A stretch of DNA of 64,000 bases from contig NC_062224.1 of the NCBI RefSeq assembly GCF_902686445.1, positions 46,561,156 through 46,625,155 on the forward strand, in the 5' to 3' direction. This stretch comes from Sciurus carolinensis (Eukaryota > Chordata > Mammalia > Rodentia > Sciuridae). Position 1 is the stretch's first letter. Every line of letters starts with the position of its first letter. A program made the translations under genes and the position numbers. Shown here piece by piece: positions 45,279 through 56,861 of this stretch. Under the pieces are notes generated by a model. The model was not told the origin of the DNA. It searched no databases and was given only the letters and a program-made list of their open reading frames with translations.

Positions 45279-46496
45279 ATATAGTTCAATATTTCTCAAA
45301 TGATGTACTATAGGATACTCCAATATATTCAAAAGTTTTTCTCCAAATGAAGGATAGCTTTCATATTCGAAGAGTTCAGGAGAAGCAAGATTTAACAGTG
45401 CGAAGCAGATTTCTTTACTTCCAGGCTTCTTGTAGTCTCTACTGTGTTTATGAGCTTCTGATACCCAATGTGGAAGTAGAGTGTAATACACAACCTTTAG
45501 CCAATTTATTTGAATGCACTGAAGAAGCACCAAACTACCAATATCCCAGGACCATTGATGTTCAGTGAACAGATTGGTAAACAGTGTTAGAATCTAATCC
45601 TACCTTGATGAATAAATAAGGTTTGGAAAAAGGGAAGCTGCTCACCCTAGGCTATTCAACCAGATGGTGTCAGAGGTGGGCACAGACCCAAGATAGCTGA
45701 TCGTCCTTGCTGCATGGCAGAGGGTCACTCATTTATCCCATGTAGCCAACCAGTGCAAAGTTATCCTGAGTCATCTCTATCCTGAATGACTCTAAAGGAA
45801 GTTACTGTAACTACATTGACAAAACAATACTTAAACCTGAAAAAGACTCTGAGGTTTAGGTTTTATTATTTTCCTTAGAAACATCATGAAACTAGGTGAA
45901 TTTATTGGACACATTCACTGTGGATCTGTTTTCTAATTCCTAATGCAAGAGTGGGGGAGTAGAAAAAATGGAAATTAAAGAGAACAAAATATCTTTTTCT
46001 CAGTGTTTTCAGGATTCTAAAGCATGCTGTTCAGTGGTAACTAAGTAAACTTTATGACATTAAAGTAATCATTAAACCCTATCTAAACATATATCAACAT
46101 ACAAAGCACAGAACATGTGTTTGGGAGATTAGAAAACATTGAGAAGGATCAGGGACAAAAGAAAAGGCTTTAAAACCTAAGAGTTAAGTAAACATTCAAA
46201 ATTTCCTATGAGGCCAGTAAAACAAACTCAGAAATCTTCAGGATATAAACTGAATTTTCAAAAAAGAGAAGGAAATCCAAGGTTTAATCAAGGTCCAGGC
46301 TAGATGGGATTAGAGAAAATCAAGCATACACATTCTAAAAAGAATGTCCTGGTTCATGAAGGTGGCTTCTTCATTCTGAAAGTTTTACTGCATCATTATT
46401 TTCTTTATAACAGACAAATCAATTGTTCCATTTTCTCCACTTTTCTCAGGTGTACTTCCATAGTCTGTAATGATGATGATGGTGGTGACAATGATT
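45279..46496. other. Unique-looking noncoding DNA
   Basis: A minus-strand frame of 141 codons (45108-45533) partly covers the hAT element and is not coding. No other element is recognised. Confidence 0.45.
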
Positions 46497-46726
46497 TGGT
46501 ATCAGGGATTGAATCTAGGAGCACTTAACCACTGAGTGACATCCCCAGTCCCCCACTTTTTTTTTTTTTTTTTGTACCAGCCCTTATTTTTTTTTTTAAC
46601 TTTTTGCTTTTAATACAGTGTCTCACTAAGTTGCTTAGGACCTCACTAAGTTGCTGAGACTGGCTTTGAACTTGCAATCTTCTTCCTTCAGGCTCCCAAG
46701 CCACTGGGATTACAGGCAAGCACTCT
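46497..46726 (-). mobile_element. B1-dID SINE, reverse
   Basis: The plus strand has the reverse ID part (tggtatcagggattgaatct, cactgagtgacatccccagt), T runs, then the reverse B1 part (cagtgtctcactaagttgct, gctgagactggctttgaact, ggattacaggcaagcactct). The T-rich linker between monomers is expanded. Confidence 0.9.
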
Positions 46727-48380
46727 GATTATTAATAGAGATGATGTTATGAAAATATCACAGCCAACTTAGCTAAGAGGCAGTTTTCCCCTAACACCCT
46801 AATGAATGGTGTGAAGATGAAATCTACTTCATCCAGAACCAAGAGAATGCAACCTCAGCTGACAGAATCCCCATTCAAGTAAGTCCAAGTCAGAATGCTC
46901 TACAGGTCATCAGTTAGTAGCCCATGGGAAGAGTAAGAGCAGCTGCAGTTGACCTACAAACCCTGTCCTGGCCTCGTTCCAAACTAACCCTTATTAGAAT
47001 TCACAGTCTATCCCAGACTGACCTTGAGGTCAGAACTCATGCCCCAAGACTTGTCCTAATGGTCTAGTACAGTGGAGAGTTGAAAGTTCACCAGCCCTTG
47101 AGGCACAGTCATCAGATTCTTCAGAGACTACTTACTTCCTCTGCCACACTCCAAAAATTCCTGGATGCTGTGGGATCAGACAAGGAAGAAACAGCTGCAG
47201 AAGAAGAAAGTGAGAAACCATCTAGGTATAGGAGGAGGTCCTAGGTTTAAATACAAATAGCTCTTGGCCTGATCTACCCAGTACAAGAACCAATGGTCAA
47301 ACATTGAAATGTGATGTGCCATATTGGAAATGTGGAACTAAATGTTAACTTTTAAGGAATTTTATTTAAATTTATAAACAGAAGCAGAGTATTTTTCTAT
47401 TAAACACAAATACTTTGCTTTGACAGGACTACATTTGACATGAAATGCTATGTTGCTTAAGATGTTACTAGTCAAGTGTAGTGTGGGGATCTACACAGAG
47501 TAGCCAATCAACAATCTACACTGATTGGCTGAAACGATTGTGTTCCCACAGATTTAACACTGTAGTGCACTCATCTGAATATTTTAGAATGTACGAGTTA
47601 TAGTATTAATTATGTAAGCCACCATTGGCAATTACATTGAAAAACATGTTTTATATAAAATATAATTGTAAAAAATATAAATAAATAAAAAATAAAAAAT
47701 ATATAATTGTTTTTCTAGTTTATAAAATAAATATGGCAATATTTTCAAATTTAAAACAGTCTTAGTGATAACACAAAAGCAAATGGAGATACAGAAGCTA
47801 ATTCTACAATCAGAATGGTAAAAGGAAAAGGAGATGGAAGAGGAAGTTTTACAAAAAATGTCATAATCAAAGGCAATTATGATTTTCTATAGCACAGCAA
47901 CATGAACAAGCTTTTGGCTGCAACAAGAAAATCACAGATGATAAAGCAAACAATATTAAGAGGTAATTTCAGCAAAGCCATGGTGAATTTGATGCTGTTT
48001 CCTCTAAAGAGTCAAAAAAGGATCAATGAAATTAGTCACTCGAAGTTAGAATTAAGCAGCCAGTAAAAAAATTTTAATGATTTTTAACATCTGAGCTCGT
48101 AACTCTGGTCAACAATAAAACATCTTTGATTCTTAAACAAAAAAAAAAATAATCTTTAGATGGAGAAAAGCTAAGAAAATGATTAGAGAAATTTTGTAAG
48201 AAAATTGTGAGAACATAAAAAATATATTGTATAAAAAGTGAAATATTTTTAATTAAGCAACTAAGCAATAGCCCATAGGACACTAATATAAACCAAGGTA
48301 AATATTGTTAAAAGTGTCTAGTAGATACATATAAATGCTATGAATTACTGCCAGTCTATGGAACTGTTGAAAGTAATAGA
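46727..48380. other. Unique-looking, A/T-rich noncoding DNA
   Basis: No gene or repeat body is recognised. A 9-bp inverted repeat (agccaatca ... tgattggct, 11-base loop) lies at 47502-47530 in a short less A/T-rich island. 47640-47760 is rich in ataaata units. Confidence 0.45.
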
Positions 48381-48392
48381 AAGCCATGATTT

Positions 48393-48618
48393 ATTTATTT
48401 ATTTATTATTATTATTTTGGGGGGACCAGAGATTGAACCCAGAGATGCAACATCCCCAGCCCTTTTTATTTTTTATTTTGAGACAGGGTCTTGCTGAATT
48501 ACTTAGGGCTTCACTAAGTTGCTGACGTTGGCTTTGAACTAGTGATCCTTCTGCCTCAGCACCCCCACCCCATCCCTGAGCCACTAGGATTACAGGCAAG
48601 CACCACTGTGCCTGGCAA
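48393..48618 (-). mobile_element. B1-dID SINE, reverse, with duplication
   Basis: Reverse ID (ggggaccagagattgaaccc) and reverse B1 (gacagggtcttgctgaatta, gttggctttgaactagtgat, ggattacaggcaagcaccac) parts are present. The tail is a ttta/tta microsatellite. The flanks aagccatgattt (48381-48392) and aaaccatgaatt (48619-48630) match at 10 of 12. Confidence 0.9.
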
Positions 48619-48960
48619 AAACCATGAATTCAATAATCGTATTCTTTGCCAATAATTTCCAGATGAGTCACAGAAGAATTCTACAAAGATACATTATACA
48701 GTTAACTCCAATTCATGTTATGCTTTATTCAAAATGAACACATGCAATATACTCAGTGAAGACAATAAAAAGCAATGTGATTTGTATTTACTCACAGATA
48801 TTACACTACCTATGAAAAAGCCAAGTTTGAAGTTTCAAGAACTGGAAAATTTATTTGTAACCCAGTTAGACAGGCAAAAGAATCTGCACCGAAATTAATA
48901 CTTTTCATAAGAGGAGGGAAAAATAATGGTGATATACATATGTGTGTGTATGTACTGGTA
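48619..48960. other. Unique-looking A/T-rich DNA
   Basis: No gene or repeat body is recognised. Confidence 0.5.
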
Positions 48961-48967
48961 AATGAAC

Positions 48968-49107
48968 AAGGAGTTCTTTACCACTGAGCTACACTCAGCC
49001 TTTTTTATTTTTTATTTTAAGACAAGGTCTTGCTACCTTGCCAAGGTTGGTCTGAAATGCTGGATTGTCCTGCTTCAGCCTCAGGTATGTGCCACCACCC
49101 CTGGCTA
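48968..49107 (-). mobile_element. B1-dID SINE, reverse, truncated
   Basis: Only the A-box end of the ID part (taccactgagctacactcag) remains, followed by the reverse B1 part (agacaaggtcttgctacctt, gtcctgcttcagcctcaggt, atgtgccaccacccctggct). The outer ID half is missing. Confidence 0.82.
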
Positions 49108-49164
49108 TATATTTTTCCAATTTGAATCAATACACATATTTCACTGAAATCAAAAGCAGATATA

Positions 49165-49373
49165 GCCAGGCATGGTGACGCATACGTGTAATCACAGAGG
49201 CTCAGGAGGCTGAGGCAGGAGGATCATGAGTTCAAAACCAGCCTCAGCAACAGCGAGGTGCTAAGCAACTCAGTGAGACCCTGTTTCTAAATAAAATACA
49301 AAATAGGGCTGGGGATGTGGTTGGCTCAGTGGTCAAATGTCCCTGAATTCAATCCCCAGTACAAAAAAAGAAA
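49165..49373 (+). mobile_element. Full-length B1-dID SINE with perfect duplication
   Basis: The B1 part runs gccaggcatggtgacgcata, ggctgaggcaggaggatcat, gagttcaaaaccagcctcag and caactcagtgagaccctgtt. It is joined by aaataaaatacaaaataggg to an ID part (ctggggatgtgg, gaattcaatccccagtaca) and a short A-rich tail. The 13-bp flanks aaaagcagatata at 49152-49164 and 49374-49386 are identical, so this is a relatively recent insertion. It is the best reference copy in the window. Confidence 0.96.
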
Positions 49374-49386
49374 AAAAGCAGATATA

Positions 49387-50190
49387 AAATGCCTTCAAAA
49401 TGTACAAGAAAAGTTTGAAGAATATTGTCTTGATATTGATAAATTTAAACTTGGTTCTCAATTTTAAAATATATTTCACCACACAATTGTCACAGATTTT
49501 ATGCCATTTTTTTTTTACAAAAAAAGTGAGGCATGACCATTACATGAAGCTTTTTCAAATATGTCTTCATATTACTTAAATATCATTTAAACTAAACTAT
49601 CTTTGGTCCAATATTAGGATGCATAGAATACTCATGAATATGAATATAGGTTAATGCTTTGGCGATGATCATGTGGTGAAATACAGTATTCTTTTGGATT
49701 TGATGTTAGAAATCCTGAGTTGGCACAAGAATGAGTGAACTTACATAACTTGAACAGATAGAGCTTTTAAACTGACGTGCTTTTGTTTCAAAAAGCCAAA
49801 TTAATTCTAAAAAAAGATGAATCAGTTGTGTCAATCTGGATGCAAATATTAATGGAAAGTGATTTTTTTGACACTTGATTCAGCTGCTAGAAAACTTAAG
49901 TACGGAACTTGGTTAAAATTCAACTATAAATTTTATGAAATCTAAATACAGACCAAGTACTTCAGATGAAAATTTAGTATCTGAATTTAGATCTGATATA
50001 GTTATAACATATATGCCAAATTTCAAAATTTACTACCAAAAAAAAGGAAAGACAATATGTCTCATATATATTTTTGACATGGACTGTATGTTGCAATGAT
50101 AACATTTTGGATAGACTGGATTAAGAAAAACAGATTGTTAAAATTAGTTTCACCTATTTCTTCTTATGTTTTAATGTAAATACTAAGAAA
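49387..50190. other. Unique-looking A/T-rich DNA
   Basis: No gene or repeat body is recognised, although word use between 49385 and 50060 hints at a very old element. Confidence 0.4.
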
Positions 50191-50202
50191 TCTCAAATTA
50201 CA

Positions 50203-50400
50203 CCAGGCATGGTGGCATGTGTCTATAATCCCAGCTACTAGGGAGGCTGAAACAGGAGGACTACAAGTTTGAGGCCAGATTTCACAACTTATTGAGACTT
50301 TGTCTCAAGTAAAAAATAAAAAGGGCTGGGGATGTAGCTCAGTAACAACTGGTTCAATTTCCAGTAGCACAAAAAAAGAAAAAGAAAGAAAAGAAAGAAT
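50203..50400 (+). mobile_element. B1-dID SINE with perfect 12-bp duplication
   Basis: The B1 part (ccaggcatggtggcatgtgt, cagctactagggaggctgaa, gagactttgtctcaagtaaa) is followed by an ID part with an internal deletion (gggctggggatgtagctcag then ggttcaatttccagtagcac) and an A-rich tail of aaag units. The flanks tctcaaattaca at 50191-50202 and 50401-50412 are identical. Confidence 0.95.
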
Positions 50401-50599
50401 TCTCAAATTACAGATGTGGTCATGTTATATATCTATTGAATAGTCAGAATCTCTAGCTACTTAAAGCAGTCTTTTCCCAGAAACCCTACTATCATTTGAA
50501 AATTTCTTAAAACTGTAGAATCTCAGGCCCTAGCTAAAACATACTAAACAGAAATGGAATTTTAATAAAAATCCTAGGTTTGATCAAGATGGGAAAAAA

Positions 50600-51667
50600 A
50601 AAAAAGCACATTTATCTTTTTGCCTGACAACCAGGAGATGGTTGGGGGTGAAAAGAGAAACCAGTCAAAAATATTGCCTAATGGTTTCAGGACACAGGAC
50701 AGCAGGAAGCAAATGAGATGAGCCTCCGATTGCACAAGCTTATCACCTGGAGAGATTTCTTGGCAGTAACACAGGCAGAGAGAACCCAGGAAGAGTCCAG
50801 CAGACTCCCTGCGTGGAGGACACAGACTGCGAGTTTGGGGAAACTCAGGCAGCTAGGATTTGTAAGAAAGGGTACCAAAAGGGAGAGAACTGTGCACAGA
50901 GAGAACACCAGAAATCTCGGTCCATGTATGTAAGCAAACTTCCTGTGGCTGGGAAAGCACACCAGAAAAGATGAGTGACAGCAGCAGCTAATGCTCAGGC
51001 GCAGGTGAAAGTAGTACCTGCTTCCGCCACACAGATTGGAGAAACTCAAGATTCAGGTATATTAGGTACTCAGAAACACATTGCTTATGTTTAAAACTTC
51101 AACTTTAAGAACTAAAAGGGAAAAACTATCAAACTGCAAAAGTTAAAGATGTATACTTACTTATTAAAGCAATCACTAAAATAGCTAAACAAAGAGATAC
51201 AGCTAATAAGCTAATCAAGGAGAGAAAACGGAATCCTAAAAAATATTCAAATAATTCCAAAAGGAGGCAGAAAAATAGGAAACAGCAATGAATAATGAAT
51301 AGGCTACAAAGAAAACAACTAGCAAAATGAAAGATTCAAAATTAGCTGTATCAAGAGTTACATTAAATGTAAGTGACCTAAATATTCCAACAAATGACTG
51401 GTTTTCATATGGGGGGGAGATTCAAATGTATATTGCACTTTAATATAAAGACACAAATAGTTTTAAAGTGAAAGGATAGAAAAAGATGCACCATGCTAAC
51501 ACCAAACCAAAGAAAACTGAGGTGGCTTTATGAAAATCAGGCAAAGTATATTCTAGAGCAAAGAACATCAGTTGATGGACAAAAGATCCCTTCATAATGG
51601 TAAGTGGCCAATTTATCAATAGAATAAAAATCCTAAACGTTGATTCACTTCAGTAGCTATACATCTA
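50600..51667 (+). mobile_element. Old L1 relic, 5' part
   Basis: From about 51180 the plus strand follows the start of old L1 ORF2 (endonuclease region): ataagctaatcaaggagaga, cattaaatgtaagtgaccta, tataaagacacaaatagttt, tatattctagagcaaagaac and tcataatggtaagtggccaa. The sequence from 50600 may be its 5' region but is less certain. Frames are broken. It continues after an inserted element. Confidence 0.75.
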
Positions 51668-52193
51668 AATATAGAAAGTCCTTCACTTACATTGGGTTTG
51701 TGTTCTAATATACCCAACCTAAGTAGAAAATACCATAAGTCAAAAGACACTCAATACATTTCTCACATACAAAACACTTTGGCTTAACCTAGCCTACCTT
51801 AGACCTGCTACAAATGCTAACATCAACCTACAGTTGGGCAAAACTGCCTAACACAAAGGCTCTTTTCTGATGAAGTGTTGCGTATCTCATGTACACACAC
51901 AGGCATTTTGTAGACATGATGGGAAGGGATTCAAAAACACAAAACAACATCCCCAAATGGTGGCACAGTAGACTATCAGCTATTTTCCCCCATGATTCCA
52001 TGGCTCACAGAGCTGTAGCCCACTGTGCTGCCAGGTATCTCAGGAGAGTATCACACCACATATCACTAGCCTGGGAAAAGATCAAAGTCAAAACTTGAAG
52101 CATGATTTGTACTGAACGTGTATCACCTTCACACTATCATAGAGTCCAAAAATCATGAAGTTGAACCATCAATAAGTTGGGGACTGTCTACAT
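51668..52193 (-). mobile_element. Tigger-type element nested in L1, copy E
   Basis: The plus strand starts agtccttcacttacattggg and ends aataagttggggactgtc. Inside it has accataagtcaaaagacact, ggcttaacctagcctacctt, acctacagttgggcaaaact and tgccaggtatctcaggagag. This is a known old nonautonomous DNA transposon in reverse. The imperfect ends and the L1 sequence on both sides define the insertion. Confidence 0.75.
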
Positions 52194-52350
52194 ATAAAGC
52201 AAAAACTGACAGAACTGAGGAGAAACAGACAAGTTCACAGCTGTAGTCACATATTTCTATGCTGCTTTCTTGACTTCTGATAGAAAAAGTAGACAGATCA
52301 TCAGTACATGCAGGAAAGATTGGAACAAGATCACCAAGTGCCACATATAC
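52194..52350 (+). mobile_element. Old L1 relic, continued
   Basis: The stretch aagcaaaaactgacagaact, gaggagaaacagacaagttc and aaaaagtagacagatcatca directly continues the L1 ORF2 order broken at 51667, proving the nesting. Confidence 0.8.
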
Positions 52351-52416
52351 ACACGAAAGTTTGAGGAGTACTGCCCTGTGCTGCTAATAATGGGTACACA
52401 GTCCATATCCAGGTCA

Positions 52417-52600
52417 ATTTTTCTGCAAATTTCAAGAAAAGTTTGAATAATTTATCCAAGATATATCACAGACCCCTGGAAGTTAAGAAATTGTGGCTAA
52501 ATACTGACCTGAACTTTTCCCAAAAAACAAATTACCTGGAAGATTAAAAAAACAGTGGCAACATTATACCTCAATAAAGCTATTTAAAGGAAAAGAAGAG
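52417..52600 (+). repeat. Direct repeat of unknown family, copy 1
   Basis: This copy runs from ttttctgcaaatttcaagaa to tatacctcaataaagctatt and shares most of its length with 53676-53850. It includes taatttatccaagatatatc, aaattgtggctaaatactga and aacagtggcaacattatacc. The end tatacctcaataaagct is also how many old L1 3' ends finish, so this may be an L1 3' terminus subfamily. Confidence 0.7.
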
Positions 52601-53325
52601 TCTTTTGACTTCCAACTGGTATCATCATAACTAGTGCTTTTTGTCTGACATCTATGCTGATCCAGAGTTACAGGAGAAGGTACTTTCAGGAAAGCTAATC
52701 TTCAAAAATAAATCACAGCATTTGGTGACAGAGTTAGTTGAAAGAGACTGGACTTATCTAACAGATCTGTAAATAACACCAGCCCCACCACTTAGATTAA
52801 AGCTCCATGAGACTAATTGTGCTCCTTATAGGACTACACTAACAGCTGTTATAAAATAAGGTATAGATGTTGCCTAGCACATAGCATAACACGCTCAGTA
52901 AATATTAGTTCCTTTTCCTACATGCACTGACTAGTAAGTGTGCACACCCCCAGAGCAGAGATTAACTCTCCAGCACATCTGCTTGAATAATCCCAGTAAA
53001 GATCAGGAAAGTCAATACCTTCAACAGCAAAGTCAGTCTCTCCATTTTGATCACTGAAAATCCTGAGGCATCATTCAACTGAGCCAAACTTTTCCTTCCA
53101 ACCCTCAATGAAGAGCTTTACTCTATTTATGGTGGTAACTTACACTCTTCCAACAGCTGTTGCCTAACATCTCATGATGGATTAACAAAGAAAAGAAGTT
53201 GGACAGCTTTATAATCAAGTTTTAAATGTTGGTAAATAGAATATCAGAAATAACCCTATTTAAAGGTTTTTCAAGAAACACACTGGAAAATCTCTATCTT
53301 TTGTTACTGGCTCATGTAGGGCGAG
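52601..53325. other. Noncoding DNA with an L2 fragment
   Basis: An L2-like tail is visible at 52795-52910 (ttgcctagcacatagcataa, cagtaaatattagttcc). The rest shows no gene or repeat. Confidence 0.5.
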
Positions 53326-53329
53326 GCAT

Positions 53330-53530
53330 CCAAAGACCTGGGTTCCAGGCTGGATCCTGATGCCTAGTGCTTGATAATCTTGAATCTAATACTTTTTTTT
53401 GTGGGTCTAAATTTCCTCATCTTTAAAAAAAAGATATGAAGGCCTGTACTTTTCATCTTATAAAGTAAAATAAAATGAGATACATATGGAGACATAGATC
53501 ATACTTAAAGGTATTATATTGAATGACTAT
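53330..53530 (+). repeat. MIR SINE remnant
   Basis: The order aaagacctgggttccaggct, tgggtctaaatttcctcatc, tttaaaaaaaagatatgaag is a diverged MIR. Confidence 0.6.
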
Positions 53531-53675
53531 GCTAATGTGTTCCTCCTGTTCATATAGAACATCAAGAGGGAAACATTAAGTGTTCTAGTTAGTGTTGTTC
53601 TCCTTTTTAAACTTATACATTCTATCTTGCACAAGTTTTTAAAATACAAAAATCTCCCAAATTACTTCTGAAAAG

Positions 53676-53850
53676 ATTTTTCTGCAAAAATCAAGAAAAG
53701 TTTTGAGTAATTTATCCAAGATCATATCATAGAGCCCTGCAAGTTAGAAAATTGTGGCTTAACACCAACCCGAACTTTCCCCCAAAAACCTAACTAGAAG
53801 GTTAAGAAAACAGTGGCAACATTATACCTCAATAAAGTTATTGAAAGAAA
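53676..53850 (+). repeat. Direct repeat of unknown family, copy 2
   Basis: The copy runs from gatttttctgcaaaaatcaa to tacctcaataaagttattga, about 1.26 kb downstream of copy 1 in the same orientation. Flanks outside the shared segment do not match, which argues for two insertions of one family or an old duplication with lost flanks. Confidence 0.7.
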
Positions 53851-54224
53851 AGAAAGAAAACAGTGGTAATGATCATTTTCCAGGTTTTATAAGCTAGAAT
53901 TCTTTCCACATTAGCACCAAACTTGTCTTTGCAGGATGTGCACATTCACACACAAACAAACATGCACATGCATGCACACAACAGTGTTTTTACTATGAGT
54001 TGTACTAAAATCTGGGACAATAAATGTCTCTTAAGCAGACAGACACTTGAATTATTGCCTCCCAAGGCACTAAAAACTTCAACCCTAAATTGACAGCTTT
54101 GTTCTTTTATTATTACTGCATTTTGCATTAAACCGCACTTCTGGAATCCTCTATCACATGTATGATCTTCATTTTGGTATTACTACCACTTATTTATTAG
54201 CTTAGTGTATTGCCATGTGAATGT
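53851..54224. other. Unique-looking noncoding DNA
   Basis: No gene or repeat body is recognised beyond a short CA-rich patch near 53940-53980. Confidence 0.5.
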
Positions 54225-54436
54225 GGCTTTACCAGAAAAAGATCTAGATTTAATTCTCAATTATGTCTCCCACTAGATACCTGGTTTTGACCAACCATTT
54301 TACCTCTGTGGACCTTGATATTTCTCATCTGCATAATGGAAATAAGACTACCTGCTTCACATGGTGATTGTGATTGACATTAGATATGTGAAAAGACCTA
54401 GCAGAAGGCCCTGCACACAAAAGTACACAATATTTT
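54225..54436 (+). repeat. MIR SINE remnant
   Basis: The order gtctcccactagatacctgg, tttacctctgtggaccttga, tctgcataatggaaataaga, cctagcagaaggccctgcac is a recognisable MIR. Confidence 0.75.
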
Positions 54437-54589
54437 AAAATCTGAATAAGCATCTCCAACCTCAACTGTGATTTCAAAATGCTTGTGAAATGCAAACAAT
54501 TTTCATGGTACCTGACCTGAAACTTTCAGTATTCACTTTTAAGAAAGCATTATTCTTAGCAAGAGATGTTTGTCCTACCAGACTATGAA

Positions 54590-54812
54590 AAAAGGAGGAG
54601 GAGATGATGGAAGAGAAGAGATGATGGAGGTGGAGGAGGAAGAGGAAGAGGAGGAGATAGATGATAGAGGAGAGGACAGGAGATGATGGAGGTGAAAGAG
54701 GAGAAGATGATGGAGGGAAGGGAAGAGATGATGGAGGAGAGGGAGGAGCAGAAGGAAATGATGGAGAAGGGGAGGGGAAGAAGAGGAAGGGGAAGAAGGG
54801 GAAGAAAAACAT
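54590..54812. repeat. Long purine-rich (GGA/GATGATGGA) tract
   Basis: About 220 bp of the plus strand are nearly all A and G with regular T from the recurring word gatgatggag. The minus-strand frame across it reads only SPPSSPP/FFPFF-type peptide and is not a gene. Confidence 0.95.
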
Positions 54813-56861
54813 CTTGAGAGAGAAAAATTCTTTCACACTGTGTATGAAGTCAATTCTTGTCATCTTTTAGCTTGTCTCCACTCCCCTACTTAAACCAAAA
54901 TCTTAAAATGTGAAATCACAGATATCCTCATCTTCAGCTATATTTGGTGATGGAAATGAATCCAGCAAGCCTAAATACAATGGAAGCCACTCTGCCTACT
55001 TCCACAGCTCATTAACTCTCCTTAGTTGTCCCGAGAATCCCAAACAATGGGAAAACCATTTGGAAAATATGAAAACATGAAACAGAAAAGCCATTGTTGG
55101 GGAAACTATAAGCAATCCATGTGAATCTGGCAACCAAAGAGGATAAAAAACTTGGATGAGAAAAACGGTTGGGTGAAGATTATGCAAACACAGCATTGAA
55201 CTTGGCAAAACCAACTTCTGGCTGAAATGGGAAGTGAGAAGAAAATGTGTATTGAAGACTATGGGTATGGAGTACACAAAATATGGGTTTACGCTTATGC
55301 ACAGTGCTAAATCAGATACAACCTAAACCTAGAACCAGCATCTGCTCAAAGGGAAAGTGAGAAGTTTCCCACAATTAAATCTGCAGTTTTTTCCTAAGGT
55401 TCGTCTTTGGGGGGCAGGGGGGTTGTTTTTGTTTTTAGAAGCCAAGTTACAAAAGATGGAACCAATTTTCATATGGAAAAAAAAAATAAAGTGCTTTCAC
55501 TGCTGTAACTAACTTGTGTTTTCCTCCAGCACTGTGAGAACCAAGTATAGAAAAAAATAAATGCCACGCGATGAAAGCTTTCAGTTTTTTAAAAAATGAT
55601 GAGGAAGTTATTTTTTTAACACACAGATGTTGGGTTTACATAAATAATCAACCAAAACATTTTCTAATCATACAATTTTCTTGTCAAGCATATAATATAT
55701 TTTTCTTTTTCCTGGAACCTCAATGCTCAATCTCAGTACAATATATATATATATAAAAAATACAAACACACTCACACACATATATGTATACAAACATATA
55801 CATCTCCTATTTTAAAATCTTATATCAAATTAATTTTTAGGAATTGAACAGAAACAGTCTATAATTGCTTGAAATAAGTTCTCTCTAAATTTTACTTCAT
55901 GATCTATCACTTTTTCCAGGAATGTAAACTCTCAGTTTTATTCTCAGAGCTTTTGGACTTAAAATAGGATGGATTAAGAAAGAATTGCAGTCTTTAAATA
56001 AATAGCATGTTCACCTGTGGAATTTCCTCATCAGGACACACAGATCAGGAACACAGATCTGGCTTTCTGCTTGTATCCCTACCAAAAGTCACAACTGAAA
56101 CAGACACAGGACAGACAAATGCTTGTCAAAGTCTCTTCTTTAGCCACAGGATAACTCATCCTGAATATGCTGTAGGTGTCCTCTTGGTCTCTTCTGGAAG
56201 AAGGCAGGATTCCACTTCCCTTCTGAGCCTCTCCTTTGTTTCAAAGAGCAATAGGCTTCCTCTAACCTGCCTGGCCAGTATTCACAACCAAAACCGGGTG
56301 TTATCAGAAACACAGAGCCTTCCTATCCTTAGAAGGCAGAGAGAGGAGGAAGAACAGTATAGACTCCACCATGCTGACTGTGAAGATGAACACACTATTG
56401 CACAGGTGTGTCCTGGTGGGCATGTGCCTGCTCAGAGAAGGGTCCATTTGAAGAGCAGAACCTAATGAGGAAGTTACCCTTATCTTCAACAGGTCTGAAA
56501 TAGGACTATTCTTCTCACCTAAGCACAGTTGAGAACATCAAGGTGGAAACTCAAAGCTGTTGGTATAATACACAATACCCAGAAAACAGAGTTGTGGGGC
56601 TACAGTCTCTCCTGGGTGACAATAAGGTTGGCAGCCAGTTTCTGGAATGCTTACCAGAGGGAAAGGAAAGTCTCTCTAGAAATACAGTTGCCAGAATACT
56701 GAATGTCAAGGATACTCAGAGAAAATGCATAATTACAGACTCAGAGAAACTCTTTAAACCAGGTCACCATGGATCTCCTTTATATAGTGGCAGAGCTAGT
56801 GAAATCACCACTGTATATCCTTCATACAAAGTGGCTCCAGGCTTTCTTCTTCCATCATCAT
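54813..56861. other. Unique-looking noncoding DNA
   Basis: A TA/CA-rich patch lies at 55738-55800. The plus-strand frame of 152 codons at 56007-56465 is among the longest in the window, but its product is unrecognisable. No repeat body is recognised. Confidence 0.45.

Noticed and set aside
56007..56465. 152-codon open frame, plus strand
   Set aside because: The product is unrecognisable and no codon pattern, acceptor or donor supports it.
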